Positions 35,580-47,409 of a DNA stretch of 64,000 nucleotides are shown one piece after another; within the stretch, counting starts at the first letter, position 1, and each line of letters begins with the position of its first letter. The translations under genes were made by a program, and so were the position numbers. The DNA comes from Tetranychus cinnabarinus (taxonomy: Eukaryota; Arthropoda; Arachnida; Trombidiformes; Tetranychidae): the NCBI GenBank assembly GCA_022266195.1, contig WHVY01000008.1, positions 186,001-250,000 on the forward strand, given 5' to 3'. A model generated the notes under the pieces. That model searched no databases. It worked only from the letters and a program-made list of their open reading frames with translations, and was not told the DNA's origin.

Positions 35580-37188
35580 TCATTTAAACTCATTGAGAAA
35601 CTCGGTAATACAAGAATTGACTTTTTTAGGCTCTTCAAGAGGCACAAAGTGACCAGCACCTTTGATTAATCGTAGTCGTAGATTATCGGCATATTTAGCC
35701 GTTCCAGAAGCCAAATCAGTTGTTAAGGCGAAATCGCTATCACCCCAAATAACCATAAGAGGCTGTCTTATCCTTAAATCACCACGATACCTAGAGTCAT
35801 CTTTTCCGATATTATCACGATAAATGCCTATTGTCGAGGTAAGTGCTCCTGGTTGACTGTAAATGTACTTCCACGGTTCCATTTCACTTTCGCTCATAAT
35901 CTGTGACCTATCGGCTTTTACGAAACACTTCTTCAAGCCATACAAATCATATGTTTGGAAAGCAAATTCAGGTAGGTAGGGTAATCCAAAGAACATCATG
36001 TACCAAGAACACAGAAATTGTTTCAGACTGGATTTGAGCATTTTTTTAAAAAGTACTGGATGAGGTCCATTAATGATCACTAATTTTTCAACCAGATTCG
36101 GGTGATCGTGTGCCAAGTAGAAGGATAAAGCTGCACCCCAATCATGGCCAACCAAAGTTATCTTTTTCTCTGGTGATTTAGTTATAGTTTGGATCACCTT
36201 AACCAGATCTTCCACTAGAATGTCTACTCTCCTTTGTCCAGGCTCCAAGATTTTACTTGATTCACCATAGCCTGGTATATCAATTGCAACTGCATAATAG
36301 CCTTTGGAACTAAACTCAACCAATTGGTCCCTCCAGGTAAACCAGAAATCAGGAAATCCATGGAGGAAAACGATTATCGGATCATCTGGGTTACCCTTGG
36401 CAACATAATGAATACTTTTATTCTAATTAAGGATATTTAATAATAAAAATAAATTAATTAATACGTTTCGATAATAAGTGGGCTTTCGATAATGTACAAT
36501 TAGCATCAGGAAAATCAAATCTTTAAAGATCAAGCTGCAAAAAATATTCAAATATCATGTGAATAGATCAGCTGATGAAAAGTCAAAATAAAATGTGAAG
36601 GAAATAATTGCTATATTGCTGAATTTTTAGGTTCTTTTTCTGGTTAATTCCTGGTAAATTTGGGACATTCTAAAGAAACGACTATTGGAAAGATTATCTT
36701 TGTTTAGACTTGGATGAACAAAAAAGGGTAGAGTATACATTAGATTAAGCCACTGTCCGAGAAGCTATGAAAATTAAGCCCGAGGGAAGAGCTCGAGGAT
36801 TTGGCTACTGGTCAATATGACAATATTAAAAAGCTGTTGAACTTGACGAGCCAGCAGTGAGAAACCAGTGTGGTGTATAAACAATAACCATGGAGGTAAC
36901 CTAGTGGTTACCCTGAGTATACATCATGGGTTAAAATACAAACATGGGTAAAACCAAAGACAGAAAATGTTCTCTATTTTTATAAATTGGTGAAAAGAGA
37001 CTTACATTTGTTTTTACAGTATGATGTTTTCCGTATTTTGGGTCATCGAGTATGGCAGGCCTTTTAGAATGGTCTGGATTACGAATGTGTTTGAATCTAG
37101 TGTACAGATGAAAGCCGATAAGAATAAGGGAAACCACAAAACCATAGAAGAAGGAGAGAACTGTGAAAATAATTTTTTCAACCAACAT
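35580..37188 (-). CDS. Epoxide hydrolase, EPHX4-like alpha/beta hydrolase
   Basis: Alpha/beta-hydrolase of the epoxide hydrolase family, which opens epoxides through an Asp-ester intermediate. Exon 1 (37006-37188, donor GTAAGTC) encodes an N-terminal membrane anchor (IIFTVLSFFYGFVVSLILIG). Exon 2 (35580-36422, acceptor CTTAATTAG) holds the catalytic domain; both join in phase 0 for 341 residues (human EPHX4 is about 360). Motifs are the oxyanion HGFPDFW (about residues 82-88), the nucleophile Asp155 in GHDWGA, the acid in VIWGDSDFAL, and His319 in GAGHFVPLEEP. It lacks the extra N-terminal EHN domain of EPHX1/juvenile-hormone epoxide hydrolases, so the EPHX4 branch fits better. The natural substrate is unknown. 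The 583-base intron contains no recognised exon. Confidence 0.93.
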
Positions 37189-38105
37189 GGTGAAAAATGA
37201 AGATGAAGTTGAAGTCTAAAAATTAAACTAAACAAGGTAGATGAAAGTAGCAATATTATAAAGGAAAATACTTTAAACTAAACTACAAACAAGTGCATGT
37301 AATACACCAACAAAAGGTAATCAACATACTGAAAATCACTATGCAACATCTAGTCAAATCAAACGAGAAGAGCTGAGATTACATCTTACTTAACAGCAAG
37401 TCTTTTCAATAGAAGTCTTTTCTTTCATCCAATTGACTCAAGGTCGACGTTTAATGTTGAATGTTTTTTCCTTTGAAAACAAACGTCGCCTCAAGACTAT
37501 TCAGATAGATTTATATTAATTTGGCAACGTATTGACAAGTTGAAATTTGATAAATCAAGTTTTACTGGACAAAGGACAAGGAAATTCGTTTGTTTACGAG
37601 TTGATTCTATGCAAAGTGAATCATACAGCATAATTAGCTGTATAATGTTCCTAATCTACGGCAGATAAGCTGAAAAGCACGCGATTAGACCCAAGTATTA
37701 AAAGTAAAGGTGGAAAGGTGGAAACTCGCAAGATGTTGATAGAGTAGTGAAAGTTCAAGGTAAAGAAATCTTATTGTAGGTGAAGTATTAATACATTGGT
37801 ACAAATCAAGTATCAAATCTGACAACCTAATACAATGTTATAACTTTTTTTGTGGTTTCTTGAATCAACTAAAATTTCCAGATACCATACCCCGAATGAA
37901 ATCTAATGATTGGTCAATGAATGATGATTTTAGATGCTACCATTATTGAAATATTGAGGTTCAAAGTTTTTAGACAAATGGCCGAAATCAAGAGAACTGT
38001 CGAAATTTTAACTCAAAAGTCTGTTCTTTTGTATACTCTTTTATTTAAATTATCAAAATAAGGTTATTTTTTGATATACATAATATTTTTATATAATTAT
38101 TGCAC
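37189..38105. other. Intergenic, AT-rich
   Basis: About 0.9 kb between the epoxide hydrolase start and the 3' end of the glycine-zipper gene. It contains the hydrolase promoter and the 3' UTR of the next gene. No further feature was recognised. Confidence 0.5.
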
Positions 38106-39172
38106 TTAAGCACTTTTGGTGGATTTAGGTTGAACTGCTTCCAATTTGATTTTACCAAATTGATCACCGACAATTGGGTGTTGGATTCTGAAAATAAAAG
38201 GAATAATTTTAGTAAATAGTATAACGAGTTTGATTTGAAATCAATTGTTGGGTATAACTTACTTGACTGAAGCTTCTAAGCTTTTAGGCTTTTGTACTTT
38301 CACTGTAACTTTTTCTTTGATTTTGATGTCTGTTGGACTAATAGTGATTTTGGATACAGCTTTGTTTAAAGTTGCTTTACCAACAGCTATACTTCTGGAT
38401 TTGAATTCAGAAGCAACTTCTCCAATTTTCTTGCTTATCACAACCTTTTGTTTAGCTAAAGCTTTACCAACTTGAGCACCTTTAACAGCACCAGCTTTAG
38501 CACCCATCATAGCACCGATAGGAGCACCGACAGCAGCACCAATACCAGCAGAAGCAGAACTCTTGGCAACTGGCAGTAAATGTCCAACAGCTTTTGGTAA
38601 AAGAAAAGAAAAATTGACAATTAGAAATAAATCGACTTTAAAGAGTCTAGATCAAACATACCTGATGAAGCAATCTTGATGAGACGAGGATCAATTTTAA
38701 ATTGTTTTGGTTTAGCTTCTTCGATAGAATCGGCAATAACAAAATCTTCCTCACTTTCCTTACGTTTGAATAAACCCTTGAAAGGATTTCCTGGTAAATA
38801 TGACTTGAGTTTAGATGAAAATCCTTTAACCTTTCCATAACCAGGAATAACTTCAGTGTATGGAACCTCCTGTAACATGGTGGATCCAAGTACATTTGAT
38901 GGTACAACAAAGTCTTGAGGAAGGAATTGTGCGGCATTAGATGAGTCAACAACTAGACCATCATTGGAGACTAGTTGACTACCATCAATAGAAGCACCAG
39001 AAACTAATGGTGTACCTTCAACAGAAGCCCCAGAGATGTGGGGAACACCACTAAAAAGAGAACCAAGAGAAGAACCAGAAAAGGACGAAGCAAAGGTAGG
39101 GAAAGCATTTGAAGTTGGGTTGACTGACAGGAAGGTGAGAGCAAGAATATGGAAAACTAAATTTGAAGACAT
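38106..39172 (-). CDS. Secreted glycine-zipper protein, 306 aa, three exons
   Basis: Exon 1 is 38662-39172, donor GTATGT. Exon 2 is 38263-38590, acceptor TTTACCAAAAG, donor GTAAGT. Exon 3 is 38106-38187, acceptor TTATTTTCAG. Phases match at both junctions and give 306 residues. The N-terminal signal peptide (VFHILALTFLSVNPTSNA) is followed by a Ser/Gly-rich region with repeated SGASVEG/SGASIDG units, a basic stretch (GLFKRKESEEDF), then a Gly/Ala zipper (GIGAAVGAPIGAMMGAKAGA) of the kind that can insert into or pack against membranes. The C-terminal domain is Lys/Val-rich (IKIKEKVTVKVQKPKSLEA). No family is recognised. A TATA box lies upstream, and a degraded copy of exon 1 lies at 48789-48937. 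A lineage-specific secreted or cuticular protein is plausible. Confidence 0.85.
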
Positions 39173-39297
39173 TTTGGATGGACGATGTTTGTTTTCAAGA
39201 AAACTAGAAATACTAGAGAATGAATTTAGAAAGTTTAAACGACAAGAGAACGTCTATGACTCGAAAACTCAACTGTTGAAGAAATCACTTTCACTGA

Positions 39298-39307
39298 CCT
39301 TTTTATA
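39298..39307 (-). promoter_or_regulatory. TATA box of the glycine-zipper gene
   Basis: The minus strand reads TATAAAAAGG about 130 bases upstream of the ATG. A TTCAACAGT initiator-like site about 30 bases downstream (near 39275) is a likely transcription start. Confidence 0.6.
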
Positions 39308-39403
39308 GTTGGAAAGCTGACATCCAAATCTATGGTCACTAGGCAAATGATTTTAAAGCTATGAATCATTGGGTCTATTATTGCTGGACAAATCCTTTAA
39401 TCC

Positions 39404-39631
39404 TTTAGCTTTAGGGGAAATTCATTTCAAAATCTGGATAGTTTAACCAATTGTCAGGCTGAAATACGAATAGTTAAGTTTGATTATTTTGATGCTTTGC
39501 CACAAATACCTTTAAAGCTTGGATTTTGTACTACATATCGTTCTGTCCAGCTATCATATCGATTTGAACAATATCTTAGAAGCAAGATAGCACATGAAAA
39601 CAACTATAATACCGTGAATGCGTTTAAATAA
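39404..39631 (+). pseudogene. Orphan open fragment, possible exon remnant
   Basis: An open stretch of about 75 codons without an ATG follows an acceptor-like CTTTAATCCTTTAG. It reads AEIRIVKFDYFDALPQIPL, then FCTTYRSVQLSYRFEQYL, and ends at TAA. The composition looks protein-like (aromatic, balanced), but no upstream start exon was found. It may be the last exon of a dead or undetected gene. Confidence 0.3.
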
Positions 39632-39795
39632 TAATAATGTAAAATATAACACATTATATGTGAGTAATTAAATTAGTTTGATTGAATATTTAGATGTTGC
39701 TATTTTGGTTCCGACTCAAATTTTTTCTCTGAAATAAATTTCTTAGTTTGAGTCTTAAAAGATTAAAGCGAAGGTAAAGCTGGACCAAACTATCT

Positions 39796-39985
39796 TTACC
39801 AACTGTCAATTAACATGCTGTTGACTTGGAGACGATCAATGAAAGAATAAGTTTTGTAATAGATTGTTGAATTATATGCGGTATCGAATTCGTCTTTAGC
39901 ATAATACCACTCAGATTCTTGTTGATAATATTATCCATTTGTCTGAATAAGCCAGACTTCTCCACGATGATTGGAATCGAAATTT
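39796..39985 (-). pseudogene. Orphan open fragment on the opposite strand
   Basis: The minus strand reads FDSNHRGEVWLIQTNG, one in-frame TAA, then ESEWYYAKDEFDTAYNSTIY and FIDRLQVNSMLIDSW before a stop. The aromatic-rich sequence looks coding-derived, but the internal stop and lack of flanking exons suggest a remnant. It faces the 39404-39631 fragment, and the two may come from one rearranged gene. Confidence 0.3.
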
Positions 39986-39989
39986 GATC

Positions 39990-42900
39990 ATCTCAAACTA
40001 CGGATTAGTTCAGCTGAAAATCATTGTGTGCAAATTAACTTTACACCCGTTACAATAGATTGGCTGTTTTTAGCAGAGGTTATGTTACTCAAGAAAATTT
40101 ATATCTTTTTTGGATTCTTATCCTGATGATAAATTGAGTCTGAACATCCAAAGGAGCAAAACGATGAAGCAAATATGATAGAACCAGCAACAGCCAACTG
40201 CAACTGTTTCAACTGAGTGAGAATAAACATTAACTGCATCGGCAATCAAGCAGTCAAAGTACACGACTAACAATACACATAATGCATGTATGTGTGTATT
40301 TATGAAGATTTAAACAGACATAGACGATATAATAATAATCATATTTTTCTTGTTACTGTAATCTTGAACCATGAATATGCAGTTTAATAATCACCTACGA
40401 CTATAAACTCAACAGCAGCAGCAACAGCAGCAAAAAATGAGCAACAAAAAAGGTTCCAACGTCAAAACAGAATTGTCCTTGGATTGATTAGAGGACAATC
40501 ACTTTCTCAATTGTTAATATGATTAATTTCCAGCTCTAACAATTCTTGATAGGTTGAACAGCCATCTGAATAGTTGAAACATTAATAATAGATGATCTCT
40601 CTTTGTCAAATTGAGATTATTCCAATTGTTTGCCATCTTCAACTTGATTCAACCCGTAATAATGAATAATTACGCTTCATCTTTTTCTGTAACTTCATCG
40701 TGGGCTCCATCAATTGTAAATGTAGATTTGTAATGCAAATGAATCTGTACTTTTCTTTGAACCTAATATAATAAACACAATTGAAAAATGAAATGATTAC
40801 CATGATTGTTGTTGATTAGGAATGATTTATTTTTTGCTTTTTACCAGCAAAAAGAAATAAGTAAACGTTATTGAACAAAAATACAATCTTTTTGATTGCA
40901 TTGAACAGCGTATACTTTATATTCACTTCTCGTGACTGGTCAACTTAATTTACCTTGATGGTTAAATTTGATTGTCATCATCATGACCATTAAGTTGATC
41001 GGTGAATAGGGTCATAATTCACTCAAAAGCGTTCAGGTTCCATTGGAAATGACAATTAATAGATTTAATTATAATTGTCTACTGTGTGTGATCATCATAA
41101 AGTCATGAGATGTCAGCATCCATTTTGAAGATGAACTGGCCTTAACTTTAAATCAAATGGTTAGAATAATTGTTGACCAATGATTGAGTAAAAGAAGATG
41201 ATGATGATGAGTATTGTGAGCCATAAATGATTGACAGATTATGTTCAGTCAGCTGAAAAGGCAGGTCATGGTGATGGTCATTAGTTGACTTGAAATAAAC
41301 CTGAAGATGCACCAAGCTTAATAATACCAAATGTAATATTGAAATTAACAGATCACCAAAAAAAGAAAGAATATAAAGTTAATTAAAAACGGTCAAAATA
41401 ATAATCAATTAACTGATGTGATAATCATCAGCTGTGATAATTGTAGTTATGCTATTGACAAAAAGATGGCAATAAAGTTGACCAAAAAACAATGACAACT
41501 TTTGATCAGTATCGGGATCAAATTGATTTGAGTCTGTGTTTCCTTGTTTATTAATAATCGTAATTGTTGTTTATCAAATAAATATGAATCTTATTAAAAA
41601 TCAAATTACTTTATTAATTTAAAAAACCATCAATCATGAAAATTTTGCCTGATAATCTGTTTTAAGAGACTTAAATACAGTTAAATTTGCTATGTGTTAT
41701 TGTTATTGTTATAATATCCATCAAAAGTTGGCAATAACAACTTGTTATATCTGAAGTAATAAGGTTATGTTAAAATCAATTCTCATCGCAATACATCATC
41801 ATCAATGTTCATTTAAATTAATCTTAAACATCCATCATCTTGATCATCATTTACAATTAATCAACCCCAATAGAAGCAAACAAATCAACAATAATTATAA
41901 ATGTAAAGGTAAAGATCGTCTCCAAGTGTGCTTTTGTTTTTCAAACAAAAAGGTACTTCATCATTGAGAGATACTTGATACAGAATCTTGTTATTAGCTA
42001 TTGGAGTTTAGATATAATTTAACCAATTCAACTGACAGTTAAATATTCAATAAGTTTAAATTGATTAACCTAACCGTTAAAGGATCACCAGGAATATGAA
42101 TTAGGTGAGAAAATTTAAGATTAAGATTGACAGAATGTAAAATTGAATGTGAAACCAAACGAAAATGAATAGCAATTTTATTTTTCTTATTCCAAAATCA
42201 GTGTGAGCCAAGTGATAATCTGTTTAAATCTAAATGATCAACTCTAATAGAGATGAGAAAGTTAACTGTTTCTAGTTCAATCATGTAACCCATCACAAGC
42301 ATTCACATTTAAATAATGATCGTGACTCAGTGTTTTCCATTCATGAAGATGATGAAGTTATCAAGATTATGAAATGAGAAAAAATTTGTTTCAATGTTTC
42401 AAACGATGATTAAATTTGAAAGTCAATTGATTATCATTTGTTTGCGTGTCTCTGACACCATCTCAACCAGTTTCCCAAACCCAAAGAGTAACCTCTCGAG
42501 GTAACCTAAATCTGGTAAACCCAGAAAACCAAAACCAAAGTCCAATCAAATGTACAGCTGGTTAAATCAACCAATGATCTGGAGCGCAATGTTTAAAATT
42601 AACAATGGGTTAACATTGTAACAATTTTGTATCTAAATCTTTCAAAATTAACCTTTTCATTACCTAATGAAATTAAATACCAGATCGGGTTAATTTCTTG
42701 TCGGTTTAAAATCAAATTAATTGATTGAAAATCTTTCCGTTGGTTTAAAAAGCTAAACATTTGTTAGCTTAAGGTTGGAATGAAGATGAAGCCAAAACAA
42801 CTCATCCATTATGAGTTTAATTATGTTTTTCAATTAATGACAATCAACTTGACCTTTAATTCAGTGCGAAAGAAAGGATTGCAATTAAAAAAGAATCTTG

Positions 42901-44449
42901 AGTAATCAAAGAGAAATGAAATAATTGCGATAATTAAAGGTGAATGGCGAGAGAGGTACAAATACAAGAAGCACAAATTGTCGGGTTAATTAGTAACTTA
43001 AATAACCAGAAATAACAAGATTCCCAAAATAGTGTTACCAATAATAATAAGTAAATAGCAAGCTTCACTATCAGTTCACACTCTCAATCATTCAGTCTAA
43101 AAGACGTTAATTTAAGATGATTTACTGAGCATTACAAGTTTCGTCTTTTCATCACCATTAACACTACCAACACCATAACCATCAACACCATCTTGTTTCT
43201 CCTGGTTATTGCTAATGGATTTGCTTCAACCTTTCAATAGGTTGATCCACATTTCCAGTATTTCCTCTTTAAAGACACACTCACCAAACAGCGCATCGGC
43301 TTTTCAACACCGCCAACAAATTACATCTTTATCAAAACCAGTAACCAAAAAGAGGCTTCAATTCACATTTCCAAAAGGTAACCTGAAAGACAGACAGGCT
43401 GGGAAAAGAGAGTGAAAAGATATTCATTATTACATGATAACACTGCGATAGTTAACTTTTTTTCCTCTATTTTGTTGCATCCAACAAAACTTGACTCACA
43501 TTTAATAAGATGATTATTTGATGAATCAACTTTAACCAAGGTGAATTAAAGTCACTGACCTTTACCTGAAATATTGAAAATTTATGTTGATTCAATTTTT
43601 TTGCTTCATTTATGAATGAGGTTTGATCATATCTTACCAGCAATCAAGGATTTCAATTCTTCCTTTCCTCCAGTATTAATCATCACTGGTCATGTAACTT
43701 ACTCTAATAGATTACATCAAGTATAGACAGTAATTAAGACATAATCAGTAAAAAGCCTTTCTAAATTATGTAAATTGTTTCTGGTTTATCAATCTTTAAG
43801 AACTCATTTCCAGAAAAAGGATTGATTGAGAATAACATTAAAATATTTCATTGAAACTCAATGTTTATTTTTGGGGGTTTTCAGTACAAAGAAATGAAAA
43901 TTTGGACAGTTTGATTTAATCCTTGGATATCTGAATATTAAAGTGCTATTTAAACACAAATAAAGAAAAATTAGTCGATATTAATTTACTTAAAACTATT
44001 ATTTTAAAATTGTAAAAAACCATTTTACTTCTCCTTTTTCACAATATCAACGACACATTATCCCAACGAAAATGACTCGATATAAGGTTTATTGATAGAT
44101 GTGGTCTGATCTAAAATGTGCAAGATGGACAAAACCTTGAACTACAAAATTTAATAATAAAATGCTGCACAATAATTTACACAAACAATTGTAATCAAAC
44201 TATTAATATCTGAATTAATAAACATTGAAAACTTTTATTGAATCCAAGTAGTGCCATCTGATAGCATTATTTCATAATATTTTTAATTCATGTACATTCG
44301 TGCATCAAAATTGTTGGTTAACTTCATGAATTAATACTTTTATCAGTTATTGAATCATTATATTATCTTTTATCAGTTTACCAATTTTCTGGTTAAACTT
44401 ACAAATGAAATGCAAAAAGTGCTAACAATGACGCGAACATTTGATTCGA
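39990..44449. other. Long AT-rich noncoding stretch
   Basis: About 4.5 kb with no accepted gene. A CAG/CAA microsatellite lies at 40411-40433. A region around 43060-43440 with initiator-like TCAGT sequences and a short open frame (MDLLQPFNRLIHISSISSLK) before GGTAACC was considered, but no downstream exon was found. Confidence 0.5.
40411..40433. repeat. CAG/CAA microsatellite
   Basis: A run of CAG/CAA trinucleotides in noncoding DNA. Confidence 0.7.
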
Positions 44450-45110
44450 GAGCTGAAACTTTCTGGGTTTGTAGGGGCATAAAAACTGAGCCCATTGGTG
44501 CTATTAAATAATTCATCCGATTGACAAAGTTTTATTGGTTAAAGTTACAGAATTGACATTAGAAAATCGAGTTCAAAGTTAAAACTTCGATCGCCTTTTG
44601 TTGAATTACGGAAGCAGTTTTTTTCAACAAACTCATTCCATACATAAAACTTTTGAGGGCCAATCAGAAAATCCACTTATTTTAAGAAACCAAAATCCTA
44701 CTTTTATGTAAAACGGATAAGTTCGATTTTAAATTAAGCCGATCGCTTTCAATGGCCATAAGTCAGAGAGCTCAAACTTATTATTTGGGCATAAAAATTG
44801 CTATTACACATAATGGATTTCATACTTTTTTCATTTTATAAAGCATTCTCTTGATTTTGGCCATTGGCCTTAAAAGTTTGAACATCAATATATCGAGAAT
44901 GGTGACACCTGCAATAATTATTTTTTCATTAGATTTTATTATGGGCTACAAGACAGTATGACATAATACAGAATAAAATTTGAGTTCGTTTAATGATGAA
45001 TATCCTTCTAACGCACAAGATTTGTCTTAATCCATCATTCAACTTTATAAATCAAGTTTAGTTTTCTTTCGGTATTTGTGTTGATCTGTGCATAATCGAG
45101 TTAATTGCGT
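44450..45110 (+). repeat. Dispersed repeat, single-armed copy downstream of the FAR gene
   Basis: 44450-44935 resembles the left arm of the 47.4-48.7 kb palindrome in the same orientation. Shared segments include cataaaaactgag, tgtaaaacggataagttcgatttt and attctcttgattttggccattggcc. The stretch about 44935-45030 matches the loop-side sequence 48086-48160 (reverse complement), including gtatgacataatacagaataaaa. The end (about 45060-45110) matches the palindrome terminus with gtatttgtgt and tgtgcataa. This looks like a more complete but older copy, running up to the stop codon of the fatty acyl-CoA reductase gene. Confidence 0.75.
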
Positions 45111-45114
45111 CTTT

Positions 45115-46930
45115 TTAGTAGCGACCGTGAATCAAAATAGTGTATTGAAGAAACAAAAATAAAGTAAAACACATAGAGATGATCATGAGGAAAGCAAGTA
45201 TAACTGCTCCATTGGTTATCATTGTTAGTCTGTTTGAAAGAAATACAAAAAAAATCGAATTAGTGACTTTTAATTGATAGATAATGCTTTTTAATGAGTA
45301 TTTTTACGATCAAATTGACTGACCTTCTCAATCGGCCAATAGCAGCTTTCGTGTTATCGTCATCTTCATGTAAAACAAACTTCCTGATACCATAATAACC
45401 AGTATGTATATAAGATTTCCAGTCCATATTTTTCATACTCATTGGAAATAATTTCCTATCATGTTCATTGAGATGGTCCGTTAAAGCCAAATAATTTGTG
45501 TTGATGTAATGCCAGTCTTTAGTTAAAAACCATCGCACTGATTTAATTGTATTCACCATTTTGACCATAAGCGCACAAATTCTGGAAATTAAAGTCAAAT
45601 TTCATTTAGAAAAGGTCTTGTAGAATTTCAGATCAATCAGAAATGAATTATACCATGGAAGGTTAACTAAAATAAAAAGTAAACAAAACTTACTGAGGTG
45701 AGCTACCAGTGCAAATCAGAAACAGATCGGAAAAGATGGCAAAAATAATGTGTTGAAATATAATGGAGTATAAAAGTTTGAATGGTGTCTTGGGTGAAAT
45801 CATTTGTCTTCCAGGCCATCGAATTGCTTTAATGCTGGGCGATTCAAAGACAACGTCTAGTGAGTATTCTAATAGTTTTCTCCATGTAACTGAATTGTCC
45901 TCTGAAGGGACCACATTATACACTGGAACAGTGTCTACAGGCCTTTTTTGTCCAGTAAACCAGGCAGCCGTGATCATTACATTGCAAACATAATCAACTG
46001 GAGCCACCTCGATTCGAGTGTCAGGGTCCCAGGTTAAACAACGACTCAAGCCCATGACCCAAAGAAGAATCATAGCATTAAAGGCTTGCATTTTATTGGT
46101 CCAACCAGGAACCGGAGTAGCTACAGAACTGGACACTATTGGTGGTCTCACAATACAAATAGGAATATTGCTATTCTCAGCTTGGCATAAATTTTCAGAC
46201 AAGGCTTTAGTTAATGTATAAGCATTTGGAAACATTTTCATGTCTTCACGTAAAAATTTATCGATAGCCTTAGCATCACCTGATTCCATGACTGATAAAA
46301 ATTGTTCCGGTGTGCATGGGACTGGATAGATTTTTTCTTCAATGAGAGACTTGAAATGATAAGCTGTTGCCGTTGAAACATAAACTAAACAGGCCAGATT
46401 CGTCATTGAACGACATAATTCGAGGACATTCATGGTTCCACGGAGATTGGAATTGGCAGCTTGTCTATTAAAATGAATAGAAACACATTGTGGTTAGCAG
46501 GTTATTAATATTGGGGTAAATGTAAGTGCGATCAAAAATTAATCGAATTGAATGCTTACTCGGCTCCTTTGTAACCAGCTTCCAGTCCAACTGAAGCAGC
46601 GGAATGGAACAAAATTGAGACTTCTGATGTTACCTTCGACAAAATATCATTTGATAGACCTAAATTTTTGGCATCAACAGCACCTTCAATGAAAACTAAT
46701 TTATTCAATAGATTGGGTGTTTTAAGATTTTTAAAAATATCATAATTAAGATAACGTTCACGTCTCTGATCAAAACTAAATTCACGCTTTTTTCTTAGCA
46801 AAAGATATATAGTACCGACATCAGGACAATTGGCGAGCAAATTGTAGACCAAGCATTTCCCAATCAAACCAGTGCCACCGGTAACTAGAACTGAACGTTT
46901 TTCATAAAATTGGCACACTTCACTTTCCAT
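45115..46930 (-). CDS. Fatty acyl-CoA reductase, four exons
   Basis: Alcohol-forming fatty acyl-CoA reductase, which reduces acyl-CoA to fatty alcohol with NADPH for wax, ether lipid or cuticular hydrocarbon synthesis. Exons are 46560-46930, 45694-46464, 45324-45581 and 45115-45229, with donors GTAAGC, GTAAGT and GTCAGT. All phases agree and give 504 residues (family about 500-520). The Rossmann motif TGGTGLIG is at residues 17-24. The active-site YxxxK is Tyr206/Lys210 in AYTLTKALSE. The FAR_C domain follows in exons 2-3. A hydrophobic C-terminal segment (GAVILAFLMIISMCFTLFLF) anchors it in the ER or peroxisome membrane. The start at 46930 (MESEVCQFYEKRSVLVTGG) fits the family. The stop codon and the following 3' sequence resemble the local repeat family. 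Arthropods have many FAR paralogues, so I give no symbol. Confidence 0.95.
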
Positions 46931-47409
46931 GATTAAAATAATTAACACAGAAGGTAACAAAATTTAGCGAAATAAACAGCACAATTGATCACAAAAATGA
47001 ATAAGAATTGATGTTAATAAACGATAGAAACACAAGATCTTAAAGATTTGAAATGACAAACTTTAGTCCAAAGACTGTCAACATTAACGACCAAAGAGTG
47101 GTGAGAGAGAGCACGGTGTTAGGAACTGTCCGTTTCTAATGGGTTGGTTCAACTTCATTGATACTCCAAACTTTCAAGAGATGATTCCTAAAAGCTTTAG
47201 ATCTTTGAAGTTTATTGGAATAAACGTTGAGTTTAACTTCACAAATCCTTTGGTGGTTAATCCTGATCTTTTGGCTTCAGGCATAGCTAACAGTCGAGTT
47301 TAAAGTCACTTAATCTCTATTGCCAGGCTTAAACTTTCTAAATTCATTCGTTTTAAACTCAACTTTTATTGTCAGTTAATCAAAGTTGCTGCTAAAAACA
47401 AACAATGAC
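46931..47409. other. FAR upstream region
   Basis: Between the FAR start codon and the palindromic repeat. It should contain the FAR promoter. No TATA box is obvious. Confidence 0.4.

Noticed and set aside
36700..36900. Slightly GC-richer segment in the epoxide hydrolase intron (reads REAMKIKPEGRARGFGYW)
   Set aside because: Short, interrupted, and not in phase with the flanking exons; possibly a repeat fragment.
43060..43440. Initiator-like region followed by a short frame (MDLLQPFNRLIHIS)
   Set aside because: No convincing downstream exon or complete reading frame was found; the GGTAACC donor alone is not enough.
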